DNA of 64,000 bases from Bacteroides propionicigenes (GTDB lineage Bacteria; Bacteroidota; Bacteroidia; Bacteroidales; Bacteroidaceae), in NCBI RefSeq assembly GCF_018390535.1, contig NZ_JAHBBW010000009.1, positions 102,838 through 166,837 on the forward strand. Reading direction: 5' to 3'. Below the pieces are notes generated by a model, which searched no databases, was not told the origin of the DNA, and was given only the letters and a program-made list of their open reading frames with translations. Position numbers and translations under genes: made by a program. Positions 41,074 through 48,838 of the stretch are shown in pieces; within the stretch, counting starts at the first letter, position 1, and every line of letters starts with the position of its first letter.

Positions 41074-43053
41074 TCACAGACTCTGTATAACCCCCGCCAA
41101 ATTATCCGTCCTTTCCAGTCCCAGCTTCTTGCGTAGCCGCAAGCGTGCCTTTTTCAGGGCTTCTTCGGATTGGAAAGTGATTTGGGCGATATCCTTGTTG
41201 CTCATATTCAGTTTCAGGAATACACACAGCTTGCGTTCGTTGTTGGTGAGGGTGGGGTAGTGTTCGTTCAGTTTGTCATAGAAGCCGGTATTGACTTCGA
41301 GGAACAGAGTCTCGAATTCTTCCCAGTTGGCATACGTTGATTTACTTTTGTAGTAGTTGATGAGAGAGCGTATGTCCTTATGTTTCTCTTCATCGTCTCC
41401 TTTCTCTATGTTTTCCAGCATCTTTATGCAGTAGTTGTCGCTTTCGGCATTCTGTATCAGTTTCAGGGTGGCGGAGGTCATTTCCTTTTGACTGTATTCC
41501 AGCTTGCTGTTGGCTTGGTCTACTTCCAGTTTGAGGACTTTCTTTTTCAGACGGTTGGAACGGTATAGTTGGGCGGTAAGGATGATGATGAGCAGGGTGG
41601 CGGAAATGAGGAAGAAGATGATATAACGCTGGTTGCGTATCTGTAACGTCTGGTTGGCCTGCTCCAGTTCATAGTTTTGTATTTCTTTTTCGTATTTGTA
41701 GGAACTCTCCATTAAGGCTATCTGGCGAATGTTCTTTCCGTTGAGGATGCTGTCGCTTAGTTGTTTGTACAGCACGTGGGCGTTATATGCATCCTTAAAT
41801 TTCCCCGTATCTGCATAGATGCCCGACAACAATTCCTGAATGTGTTTGTTGAGTTCCATATAGTTAATCTTACGACCTATCTGCAAGGCTTTGTTGGCAT
41901 ACTCCAAAGCGCGGGCATATTGTTTGCGGTTATAGTACAGCGTACCCAGCAAACGTAAGATTTCACCATGTGCATACTCTATTTTGGCTTGTTGCGCCAT
42001 AGCGAGCGCACGGGTCAGATTCTCTTGCGCTTTGTCGTACTCCCCCTGTTCAATGTAGATGCAGCTGATGTTTATTAATAGGTTGATACTTAATCCGATG
42101 TTGATTCCGGCTGATGTCCGTACTCCTTCTTGCAGATAGTGCAGCGCTTCGGGGCGGTGCATACGTTTGTAGATGTTGCCGATGTTGGCATAGCAGGCGG
42201 AAATCAGGAAAGGGTCGTTTAGCTCTTTACTTAGTTGCAGCGCGCGGTTGAAATCTTTCAGGGCAGCTTCTTGTTCGTTCTGTTCCGACTTGACACTTCC
42301 CATATTGACAAGTAATCCGCAGATGCCTCTTTGGTCGTTCAGTTCTTCGTAGATGTGCAGCCCTTTCAGGTAATATTCCAATGCACGCAGCGGGTCTCCC
42401 TGCCTGTTGAGAGCGGTTGCTATGCTGGATTGGGCTTTTGCCAGCATCGTTTTGTTATTGCTTTCGGTGGAGAGGACGATGACTTCTTGCAGTTTCCGGA
42501 TGCCTTGCGGATATTCTCCCCGACTTGTCAGATTGTTTGCGGAGTTGTATAGCAATTTGATGCGTATGGCAGGATTTTTTAATGCGGTGCTTGCTCGAAG
42601 GCCTTTTTCTATGGCTTCATCACTGGCTTTTATGTTTCCCATGGCCTTTTGGACAACGCTGATAGCAAGGAGGTAGTTGCAGATGCCGGTTTGGTCTTTT
42701 ACACGTTCGGCTATGTCCAGTGCTTTCTCGAAATATTCCAGTGCCGTTTTGGGAGTGTTTCTCGCTGTCAGTCCGGTAATCCACAGTCCGGCGGCTTCTC
42801 CTTCGGGATAGTTCAATCCGGTAGCAATCTTTTGTGCCTCTTGGGCGTATGCTTTGGCTCTGTCGGCATTGATGGCGTAGAGTTCGTAACCCAATTTGTT
42901 GAGGAGATTCACTCTTACGGTGTCTGCATAGGTGTGTGTTGCCAGTTTCTTTTCCAAATTCTCTATGGCGGGAGTCTGTGAAGAAACGGTAGAAAGGAAA
43001 AATAGAATGAAAAGAGGAAATAATAAGATTATCCTATTGCTTGTTTTGTCCAT
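41074..43053 (-). CDS. Membrane TPR protein with C-terminal LuxR-like HTH
   Basis: A 659-residue protein: signal peptide (1-25), tetratricopeptide repeats across about residues 30-440 (clear units such as GDPLRALEYYLKGLHIYEEL), a transmembrane helix (about 474-495), a coiled coil, and a C-terminal helix-turn-helix of the LuxR/transcription-regulator type (LTNNERKLCVFLKLNMSNKD, SEEALKKARLRLRKKLGL). It is another single-protein transmembrane regulator of Bacteroidetes type. Ligand and targets are unknown. It is convergent with the kinase gene on its left and divergent from the small membrane protein on its right. Confidence 0.85.
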   Translation of the reverse strand: MDKTSNRIILLFPLFILFFLSTVSSQTPAIENLEKKLATHTYADTVRVNLLNKLGYELYAINADRAKAYAQEAQKIATGLNYPEGEAAGLWITGLTARNTPKTALEYFEKALDIAERVKDQTGICNYLLAISVVQKAMGNIKASDEAIEKGLRASTALKNPAIRIKLLYNSANNLTSRGEYPQGIRKLQEVIVLSTESNNKTMLAKAQSSIATALNRQGDPLRALEYYLKGLHIYEELNDQRGICGLLVNMGSVKSEQNEQEAALKDFNRALQLSKELNDPFLISACYANIGNIYKRMHRPEALHYLQEGVRTSAGINIGLSINLLINISCIYIEQGEYDKAQENLTRALAMAQQAKIEYAHGEILRLLGTLYYNRKQYARALEYANKALQIGRKINYMELNKHIQELLSGIYADTGKFKDAYNAHVLYKQLSDSILNGKNIRQIALMESSYKYEKEIQNYELEQANQTLQIRNQRYIIFFLISATLLIIILTAQLYRSNRLKKKVLKLEVDQANSKLEYSQKEMTSATLKLIQNAESDNYCIKMLENIEKGDDEEKHKDIRSLINYYKSKSTYANWEEFETLFLEVNTGFYDKLNEHYPTLTNNERKLCVFLKLNMSNKDIAQITFQSEEALKKARLRLRKKLGLERTDNLAGVIQSL

Positions 43054-43191
43054 CTGCCTTATTTACTGTTTGTTATCTAATGACTGCAAAGATAATGTCC
43101 ACTTATCTTTTCCACAAGTTTTTGGTGAAATTAATTCATTTGTCCACTTTTTGTCCCCTTGTTTCCGATCTGAGTATATATAGCGATACTC

Positions 43192-43199
43192 TATATTTG
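43192..43199 (+). promoter_or_regulatory. -7 box of the small membrane protein gene
   Basis: TATATTTG at 43192-43199, about 46 bp before the ATG at 43246. No convincing -33 TTTG. Confidence 0.5.
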
Positions 43200-43245
43200 C
43201 AACAACTAATCATCGCGTTGGAAAAAGTAAAGGAAAGCACATATA

Positions 43246-43697
43246 TGGAGTTAGTTATTGTAACCGGATTCGTACTTATTATAATAGGCTTCTATTGGGG
43301 TATGAAGTACGGTAGGAGGGTTCGGAAGATAAAGGCGAAACGGAGTTATCAGGTTTGTCTGATGGCTGATGAGATAGAATGGTCTCACCCGCATTTGCAT
43401 TGCATTATTTTTGCGTTTGACCGTTCGGGACATTTGGTTCGTAAATTTCCTGAGGCGGAGATGAAACTGTCGAAAGGGCAATATATGCTATATTGTATAG
43501 TGGAAGAAGGCTTTTTGAACTTTTGCGTATTGTTTGTTCCTCATGCGCTTAGCTTGAGCGGAGTGTCTTGTCGTGAGGATATTGATCGGTTGTTTGGCGA
43601 TGTCTCCGGTATGCAGATTGCCGAAACCGGTGTTTGGGAGGTAGAGCGGAATGCGATGTTGCCTTTGTATCCTGTAAATACTCTTGATATAAACTAA
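43246..43697 (+). CDS. Small membrane protein of unknown function
   Basis: A 150-residue protein with one N-terminal transmembrane helix (about 3-19, VIVTGFVLIIIGFYWGMKYG) followed by a soluble domain of about 125 residues with no motif I recognise. The ATG at 43246 is taken because it follows a -7 box; an open frame begins upstream at 43041 but overlaps the divergent TPR gene. The stop codon lies inside a 14-bp inverted repeat. Function unknown. Confidence 0.7.
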
Positions 43698-43739
43698 ATT
43701 TCAATAAGTAAGTGTTGAATTTTAATTTATATCAAGAGT
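43680..43739. repeat. Inverted repeat overlapping a stop codon
   Basis: ACTCTTGATATAAA near 43680-43693 and its reverse complement near 43726-43739 form a 14-bp stem that includes the last codons and stop of the upstream gene. It probably protects or ends the message. Confidence 0.6.
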
Positions 43740-43826
43740 ATCTGTCATTCAGAGCGTAGCGAAGAATCTACTCTCTTGATGTATACACAGAGAAGAGATT
43801 CTTCGCTACGCTCTGAATGACAGATA
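43739..43826. repeat. 31-bp perfect inverted repeat
   Basis: Arms 43739-43769 and 43796-43826 are perfect reverse complements around a 26-nt spacer. The arm begins TATCTGTCATTCAGAGCGTA. No ORF or T tract is associated. It looks like a dispersed palindromic element, not a gene-specific terminator. Confidence 0.85.
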
Positions 43827-43955
43827 GTATAAACTAATTATGCACATTTACTTATTTACTTAGTGTACATTTACTTAATAAAGAAAAAAGAATAATGAAA
43901 AAGACTGGTAACGGAATATTTCCATTGCCTAATATAAATAAAACAAACAGTAGTT

Positions 43956-44510
43956 ATGAGAAAAAGTAATTTGAAGTTGGTTGCAACCATGTTGGTTTGC
44001 GGTGCATTTTTGTTTTCATCTTGTATAGGTTCTTTCGCCCTGCACGGAAAGTTACTGGACTGGAATCGTAATATCAGCTCTAAGTTTGTGAACGAGTTGG
44101 TTTTCCTTGCTTGTAACGTTATTCCGGTATATGGCATCTGCTATTTGGCTGATGCGTTGGTTATCAACTCCATTGAGTTTTGGAGCGGTAACAATCCGAT
44201 AGCAAGTGTAGGTGATGTAAAGAAAGTAAAGGGTGAAAACGGCAACTATCTTGTAAAGACTCTGGAGAATGGCTATTCCGTTCAGAAGGAGGGTGAAGAG
44301 ACATCTATGGAATTGCTTTACGACCAAGACCTGAATTCTTGGAATGTAGTTTATGAGGGTAATAGTACAGAGTTGCTGAAGATAAACGGTGACGGTACAG
44401 CGCAAATGGCGTTGCCCAACGGTGAGGCGATGAATGTGACATTGGATGCCCAAGGTGTTTCCGCTGCCCGTCAGGCAACAATGATTGATACATACTACGC
44501 TGCCCGGTAA
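43956..44510 (+). CDS. DUF3332-type protein
   Basis: A 184-residue protein with an N-terminal signal segment (MRKSNLKLVATMLVCGAFLF, with Cys in SSC as a possible lipid site), a second hydrophobic stretch (about 46-66) and a C-terminal beta-rich part (about 85-160). The pattern SSCIGSFALHGKLLDWN is characteristic of DUF3332 proteins. It is likely an envelope protein of unknown role. It is followed by a hairpin at 44541-44579 that could end its transcript. Confidence 0.75.
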   Translation: MRKSNLKLVATMLVCGAFLFSSCIGSFALHGKLLDWNRNISSKFVNELVFLACNVIPVYGICYLADALVINSIEFWSGNNPIASVGDVKKVKGENGNYLVKTLENGYSVQKEGEETSMELLYDQDLNSWNVVYEGNSTELLKINGDGTAQMALPNGEAMNVTLDAQGVSAARQATMIDTYYAAR

Positions 44511-44540
44511 AGAGGACGTTTTATTTCTTTGAGTTGGAGA

Positions 44541-44579
44541 GTGTGCCAAAATGTAAAGCCTGTCAACATTCTGGCGCAC
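44541..44579 (+). terminator. Hairpin after the DUF3332 gene
   Basis: A 14-bp stem with two mismatches (44541-44554, 44566-44579) followed by a T/C-rich stretch. Moderately convincing terminator. Confidence 0.5.
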
Positions 44580-44592
44580 TTCTTCTCCTTTA

Positions 44593-44626
44593 TTTGTTGG
44601 CGTCCGGGAAAAAAGATGTATATTTG
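44593..44626 (+). promoter_or_regulatory. Promoter of the AAA/PD-(D/E)XK gene
   Basis: -33 TTTG (44593-44596) and -7 TATATTTG (44619-44626) with 22-bp spacing, slightly long but plausible. The ATG is 28 bp downstream. Confidence 0.6.
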
Positions 44627-44654
44627 TTCTGTCGTTATCTAAAAGCGTACGTAT

Positions 44655-46205
44655 ATGAATAACAAAATCTATCCTATCGGCATACAGAACTTCGAGAGCC
44701 TTCGCAGGGATGGTTATTTCTATGTTGATAAAACAGCGTTGATTTATCAAATGGCAAAGACCGGACGTTATTATTTTCTCAGTCGTCCGCGCCGTTTCGG
44801 AAAAAGTTTACTGATTTCTACTATCGAGGCTTATTTCCGGGGGAAGAAAGAGTTGTTCGAGGGATTGGCGATAGAGAAGCTGGAAAAAGAATGGTTGGAA
44901 TATCCCATTCTGCATCTGGACTTGAATATAGAGAAGTATGATACCGTCAATAGTCTGGATAAAATCCTGAATAAACATCTTTCTGATTGGGAAGAAAAAT
45001 ATGGTACTCGTTCCTCCGAAACATCTTTTTCCCTGCGCTTTGCCGGAGTGGTTCGGCGTGCCTGCGAACAGGCGGGACGCCCGGTCGTGATCCTTGTGGA
45101 CGAATATGACAAACCCATGCTTCAGGCTATCGGCAACGAAGAGCTGCAGAGGGAATACCGTAATACTCTGAAACCTTTCTATGGCGTACTGAAAACAATG
45201 GACGGCTGCATCAAGTTTGCCATGCTGACAGGAGTCACCAAGTTCGGCAAGGTCAGCGTGTTCAGTGACTTGAACAATTTGGAAGATCTTTCGATGTGGA
45301 ACGAATACGTCGCTCTTTGCGGCATTACCGACAAGGAACTGCATGAAACACTGGAAGCGGAAATGCGCGAATTTGCCGCTGTGCAAGGTACTACGTACGA
45401 GCAGTTCTGCAACAAGTTACGTGAGTATTACGATGGCTATCACTTTACGCACAACTCCGTCGGTTTGTACAACCCTTTCAGTTTGCTCAATGCTTTCAAG
45501 CGTAAGGAGTTCGGCAGCTATTGGTTTGAGACGGGTACACCTACCTATCTCGTGAAGCTGCTGAAGAAGCATCATTACGATTTGGAGCGCATGGCCTACG
45601 AAGAAACCGATGCCCAAGTGCTGAACAGCATTGACTCTGAATCTACCAATCCTATCCCTGTAATTTACCAAAGCGGTTATCTCACGATAAAAGGGTATGA
45701 TGAACGCTTCGGCATTTATACGCTGGGCTTTCCGAACCGTGAAGTAGAGGAAGGCTTTGTCCGTTTTCTACTGCCTTTCTATGCGAATACAAACAGAATA
45801 GACGCCCCGTTTGAAATACAGAAATTTGTTCGCGAAATAGAAAACGGAGACTATGACGCTTTCTTTTGCCGCCTGCAGAGTTTCTTTGCAGATACGCCCT
45901 ACGAACTGGTTCGTGACTTGGAACTGCATTATCAAAATGTACTCTTCATCGTTTTTAAGCTGATGGGTTTCTATACTAAAGTGGAATATCACACCAGCGA
46001 AGGTCGCATAGATCTTGTGTTGCAGACGGATAAATATATCTATATTATGGAATTCAAGCTGGATGGTACAGCGGAGGAAGTCTTGCTGCAAATCAATGAG
46101 AAGCAATATGCCTTACCTTTTGCGGCTGACAACCGTAAACTCTTTAAGATAGGGGTGAACTTCAGCACACAGACGCGAAACATTGAGCGTTGGGTTGTGG
46201 AATGA
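44655..46205 (+). CDS. AAA-ATPase-like protein with PD-(D/E)XK nuclease domain
   Basis: A 516-residue protein. The N-terminal AAA-ATPase-like region has the modified P-loop SRPRRFGKSL and Walker B VILVDEYDKP. The C-terminal domain carries the PD-(D/E)XK core GRIDLVLQTDKYIYIMEFKL. This family is abundant and often multi-copy in Bacteroides, commonly annotated as an ATP-binding protein, and its function is not known. It has its own promoter and is convergent with the YgiQ-type gene, whose stop lies 7 bp away. No defect is visible. Confidence 0.88.
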   Translation: MNNKIYPIGIQNFESLRRDGYFYVDKTALIYQMAKTGRYYFLSRPRRFGKSLLISTIEAYFRGKKELFEGLAIEKLEKEWLEYPILHLDLNIEKYDTVNSLDKILNKHLSDWEEKYGTRSSETSFSLRFAGVVRRACEQAGRPVVILVDEYDKPMLQAIGNEELQREYRNTLKPFYGVLKTMDGCIKFAMLTGVTKFGKVSVFSDLNNLEDLSMWNEYVALCGITDKELHETLEAEMREFAAVQGTTYEQFCNKLREYYDGYHFTHNSVGLYNPFSLLNAFKRKEFGSYWFETGTPTYLVKLLKKHHYDLERMAYEETDAQVLNSIDSESTNPIPVIYQSGYLTIKGYDERFGIYTLGFPNREVEEGFVRFLLPFYANTNRIDAPFEIQKFVREIENGDYDAFFCRLQSFFADTPYELVRDLELHYQNVLFIVFKLMGFYTKVEYHTSEGRIDLVLQTDKYIYIMEFKLDGTAEEVLLQINEKQYALPFAADNRKLFKIGVNFSTQTRNIERWVVE

Positions 46206-46212
46206 TTGAAAA

Positions 46213-48021
46213 CTATTTCCCGTACAGCTTGTCAATCAAATCTTGCCGTCCTATCCGTCTCAGTTCATTGATGATATTTCTCCGTTCTTCGGGTTTATAC
46301 CAGAAGAAGAACTGGCGTTGCGCCAATTTCTCGCGCTGTGTCTTGGCACTGAACACCGGCTCCAGTGTATAAGGATGGAAGCCTGTGTACCATGCTTCGG
46401 TGGCTACCGTCATAGGGGTGGGAGTAAAGTCCTGTACCTGCTCCAGATGGAAATCCAACCGCTTGGTGATGACGGCAAGTTCCGCCATATCCTCTTCCTT
46501 ACAACCGGGATGACTGGAGATGAAGTAGGGGATGAGCTGCTGCCGCAAGCCTTCTTCACGATTGATTCGGTCGAATATTTTCTTGAACTCTCCGAACTGG
46601 CTGAAGGATGGTTTGCGCATGATGTTGAGCACACGTTCCGAGGTGTGTTCCGGTGCAACTTTAAGACGGCCGCTTACGTGACGGGCTATGAGTTCGCGGG
46701 TGTATTGCTGCGTGCTTTTATTGGTTTTGGGGTCTTTGCTCTGATGCAGCAACAAGTCGTAGCGCACACCGCTGCCTATAAATGACTTTTTGATGCCCGG
46801 CAGGCTGTCTACCGCATGATAGATATCGAGTAGCGGGCTGTGGTCTGTGTTCAGGTTAGGGCATACTTTGGGATGGATGCACGACGGGCGCTTGCACTTC
46901 TTGCATACGGCTTCATCACGTCCCCGCATCTTGTACATATTGGCGGAAGGGCCTCCCAAATCGCTAAGATAGCCTTTGAAATCCGGTAATTCCATTACGG
47001 CCTTTACTTCCTTTAAGATACTTTCCTTGCTGCGGCTGACGATGAATTTGCCCTGATGCGCCGAAATGGTACAGAAAGCACAGCCGCCGAAACATCCGCG
47101 GTGGATATTGACGGAGAACTTAATCATGTCGTATGCCGGTATGCGTTTCCCTTTGTATTTGGGGTGTGGAAGGCGGGTGTAGGGCAGGTCGAAAGAACGG
47201 TCGAGTTCCGCTTCTGTCAAGGGAGGATAAGGCGGATTGACAACAACTGTGTGCTTGCCTACGGTTTGCAGGATACGCGAAGCTGCATATTTATTGCTCT
47301 CTTCCTCAATATGGCGGAAGTTGGCAGCTTGCTTCTTCTTGTCTTTCAGGCATTCTTCGTGCGGAAAGAGGGTTATGTCTCCTTCCTGTGGCAGAACTTC
47401 TTTTTTAGTGAGGTAAGCCAGTTGGGGGATGTCGAAGACAGGCTGTTGTTGCTTCAACCTTTTCACAAGTTCCACAATGGGCTTCTCACCCATGCCGTAT
47501 ATCAGTGCATCGGCACCGCTATCCGTAAGAATACTTGGGCGTACGCGGTCTTGCCAGTAGTCGTAATGGGTCAGCCGGCGCATACTTGCCTCGATGCCAC
47601 CCAATATGACGGGTACATCGGGGTATAGCTTTTTCAGGATTTGCGTATAGACAATCGAGGGATATTCGGGACGCATATCCGGACGTGCATCGGGAGTATA
47701 GGCGTCATCACTGCGGAGACGCTTGTTGGCAGTATATTTGTTGACCATACTGTCCATACAGCCTGCACTGACACCAAAGAAAAGGCGGGGACGTCCCAGT
47801 TTCTTGAAGTCACGCAAGTCATCGCGCCAGTTGGGTTGGGGAATAATCGCCACACGCAACCCTTCCGCTTCGAGTATGCGCCCTATTACGGCTGCTCCGA
47901 ATGACGGATGATCCACATATGCATCACCGCTGAACAAAATAACGTCCAACTCATCCCACCCGTGAAGTTCCACTTCTTTCTTGGTTGTAGGCAACCAGTC
48001 AGTCAGTTTGTATTCTTTCAT
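46213..48021 (-). CDS. YgiQ-family radical SAM protein
   Basis: A 602-residue protein starting MKEYKLTDWLPTTKKEV. It has the YgiQ N-terminal domain, a radical SAM core with the motif HRGCFGGCAFC, and a C-terminal region typical of YgiQ. The substrate is unknown. A GTG at 48051 would add ten residues and overlap the preceding stop. The box TATCTTTG (48027-48034) lies directly before the ATG at 48021, so a nearly leaderless transcript from its own promoter is also possible. It follows two small genes on the same strand. Confidence 0.87.
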   Translation of the reverse strand: MKEYKLTDWLPTTKKEVELHGWDELDVILFSGDAYVDHPSFGAAVIGRILEAEGLRVAIIPQPNWRDDLRDFKKLGRPRLFFGVSAGCMDSMVNKYTANKRLRSDDAYTPDARPDMRPEYPSIVYTQILKKLYPDVPVILGGIEASMRRLTHYDYWQDRVRPSILTDSGADALIYGMGEKPIVELVKRLKQQQPVFDIPQLAYLTKKEVLPQEGDITLFPHEECLKDKKKQAANFRHIEEESNKYAASRILQTVGKHTVVVNPPYPPLTEAELDRSFDLPYTRLPHPKYKGKRIPAYDMIKFSVNIHRGCFGGCAFCTISAHQGKFIVSRSKESILKEVKAVMELPDFKGYLSDLGGPSANMYKMRGRDEAVCKKCKRPSCIHPKVCPNLNTDHSPLLDIYHAVDSLPGIKKSFIGSGVRYDLLLHQSKDPKTNKSTQQYTRELIARHVSGRLKVAPEHTSERVLNIMRKPSFSQFGEFKKIFDRINREEGLRQQLIPYFISSHPGCKEEDMAELAVITKRLDFHLEQVQDFTPTPMTVATEAWYTGFHPYTLEPVFSAKTQREKLAQRQFFFWYKPEERRNIINELRRIGRQDLIDKLYGK

Positions 48022-48047
48022 GGGTGCAAAGATACGGAAAGTTTTAA

Positions 48048-48260
48048 TCACTTGCAGAACTGCACCAGCATTTCCTCTCCGTCATAAATTTCGCGAAAAC
48101 CGATTTGTTGCTCGGCAAGATACTCCTTGAGGTCATTAAAGGCGGTTGCGTCGTCCATAATGATTTCCAGTTTCTCGCCTTTTCCGGCTTCGCACATGGC
48201 CTTTATAGCGGGGATGAGAGGGCTGTAAAGTTTCTGTCCGCGTGTGTCGATGGTTTTCAT
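48048..48260 (-). CDS. TusA/SirA-like protein lacking the sulfur-carrier cysteine
   Basis: A 70-residue protein with the two-layer alpha/beta pattern of TusA (KTIDTRGQKLYSPLIPAIKA, then LEIIMDDATAFNDLKEYLAE). Active TusA proteins have Cys-Pro-x-Pro after the first strand, and here the position reads Ser-Pro-Leu-Ile, so the sulfur-carrying cysteine is absent. It may act as a binding or regulatory protein. It overlaps the upstream small gene by 4 bp and the frame of the YgiQ gene at its end, so the three genes may be one transcript. Confidence 0.75.
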   Translation of the reverse strand: MKTIDTRGQKLYSPLIPAIKAMCEAGKGEKLEIIMDDATAFNDLKEYLAEQQIGFREIYDGEEMLVQFCK

Positions 48261-48580
48261 TTATCTTCTTCCTCTTCTATGGTTTCTTGTTGGGAAAGCC
48301 ATTGCAGGTAAAGCTTGATGAGCTGTTGCAACCCGAAGGCCTTCATATTGTTATGATAGATAACGTCGATGCAGAGGTCGAGGAGGTCTTTGCTGTCCTC
48401 TTCCTGTGAGGCGATGAGGGAACGGATATTCAGCTTGAGCTTGTCAAGAACAGTTTCGTCTACGATGCCGGTACTGTCGATGAGATGACGGAATAGTCCG
48501 TATTTCTCGATGGTGGCAAGGTTCACTTCTGATATTTCTAAGCTGCGGGTTCCGCTGGGATTGGCTTGTATGGTATACAT
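48257..48580 (-). CDS. Hypothetical 107-residue protein
   Basis: A mostly helical, acidic protein (MYTIQANPSGTRSLEISEVN at the start, EEEEDK at the end) without recognisable motif. It is translationally coupled to the TusA-like gene by a 4-bp overlap and is first in the small operon that includes the YgiQ-type radical SAM gene. The gap upstream (48581-48838) holds a hairpin and otherwise nothing I can support. Confidence 0.65.
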   Translation of the reverse strand: MYTIQANPSGTRSLEISEVNLATIEKYGLFRHLIDSTGIVDETVLDKLKLNIRSLIASQEEDSKDLLDLCIDVIYHNNMKAFGLQQLIKLYLQWLSQQETIEEEEDK

Positions 48581-48753
48581 GGCGTTAATGTTTTAATGAT
48601 TAATGTTTGATAATCTATATTTTCTGTAGAAGCAAAGATAAGTTTTTCACCACAGATAATGCATATTTCCGCAGATTATTTATCAAGATTCTTGTTATTA
48701 TTTGCGTATTCATCGGGTGTGCCCGCCCTTGCCGTACGAAAGTACACAAAAAA

Positions 48754-48819
48754 GAGAGGGTTATGTCGAAATGCAAAAGTCCTATCATTAGCTTTTACAT
48801 TTTGACACAACCCTCTCTT
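48754..48819. terminator. Long hairpin between convergent or divergent units
   Basis: An 11-bp perfect outer stem (48754-48764, 48809-48819) with further pairing inside, flanked by A and T runs. It lies downstream of the nagB-lmbE gene on the minus strand and probably ends that transcript. Confidence 0.6.
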
Positions 48820-48838
48820 ATTGCTATTTAGTAAACAT

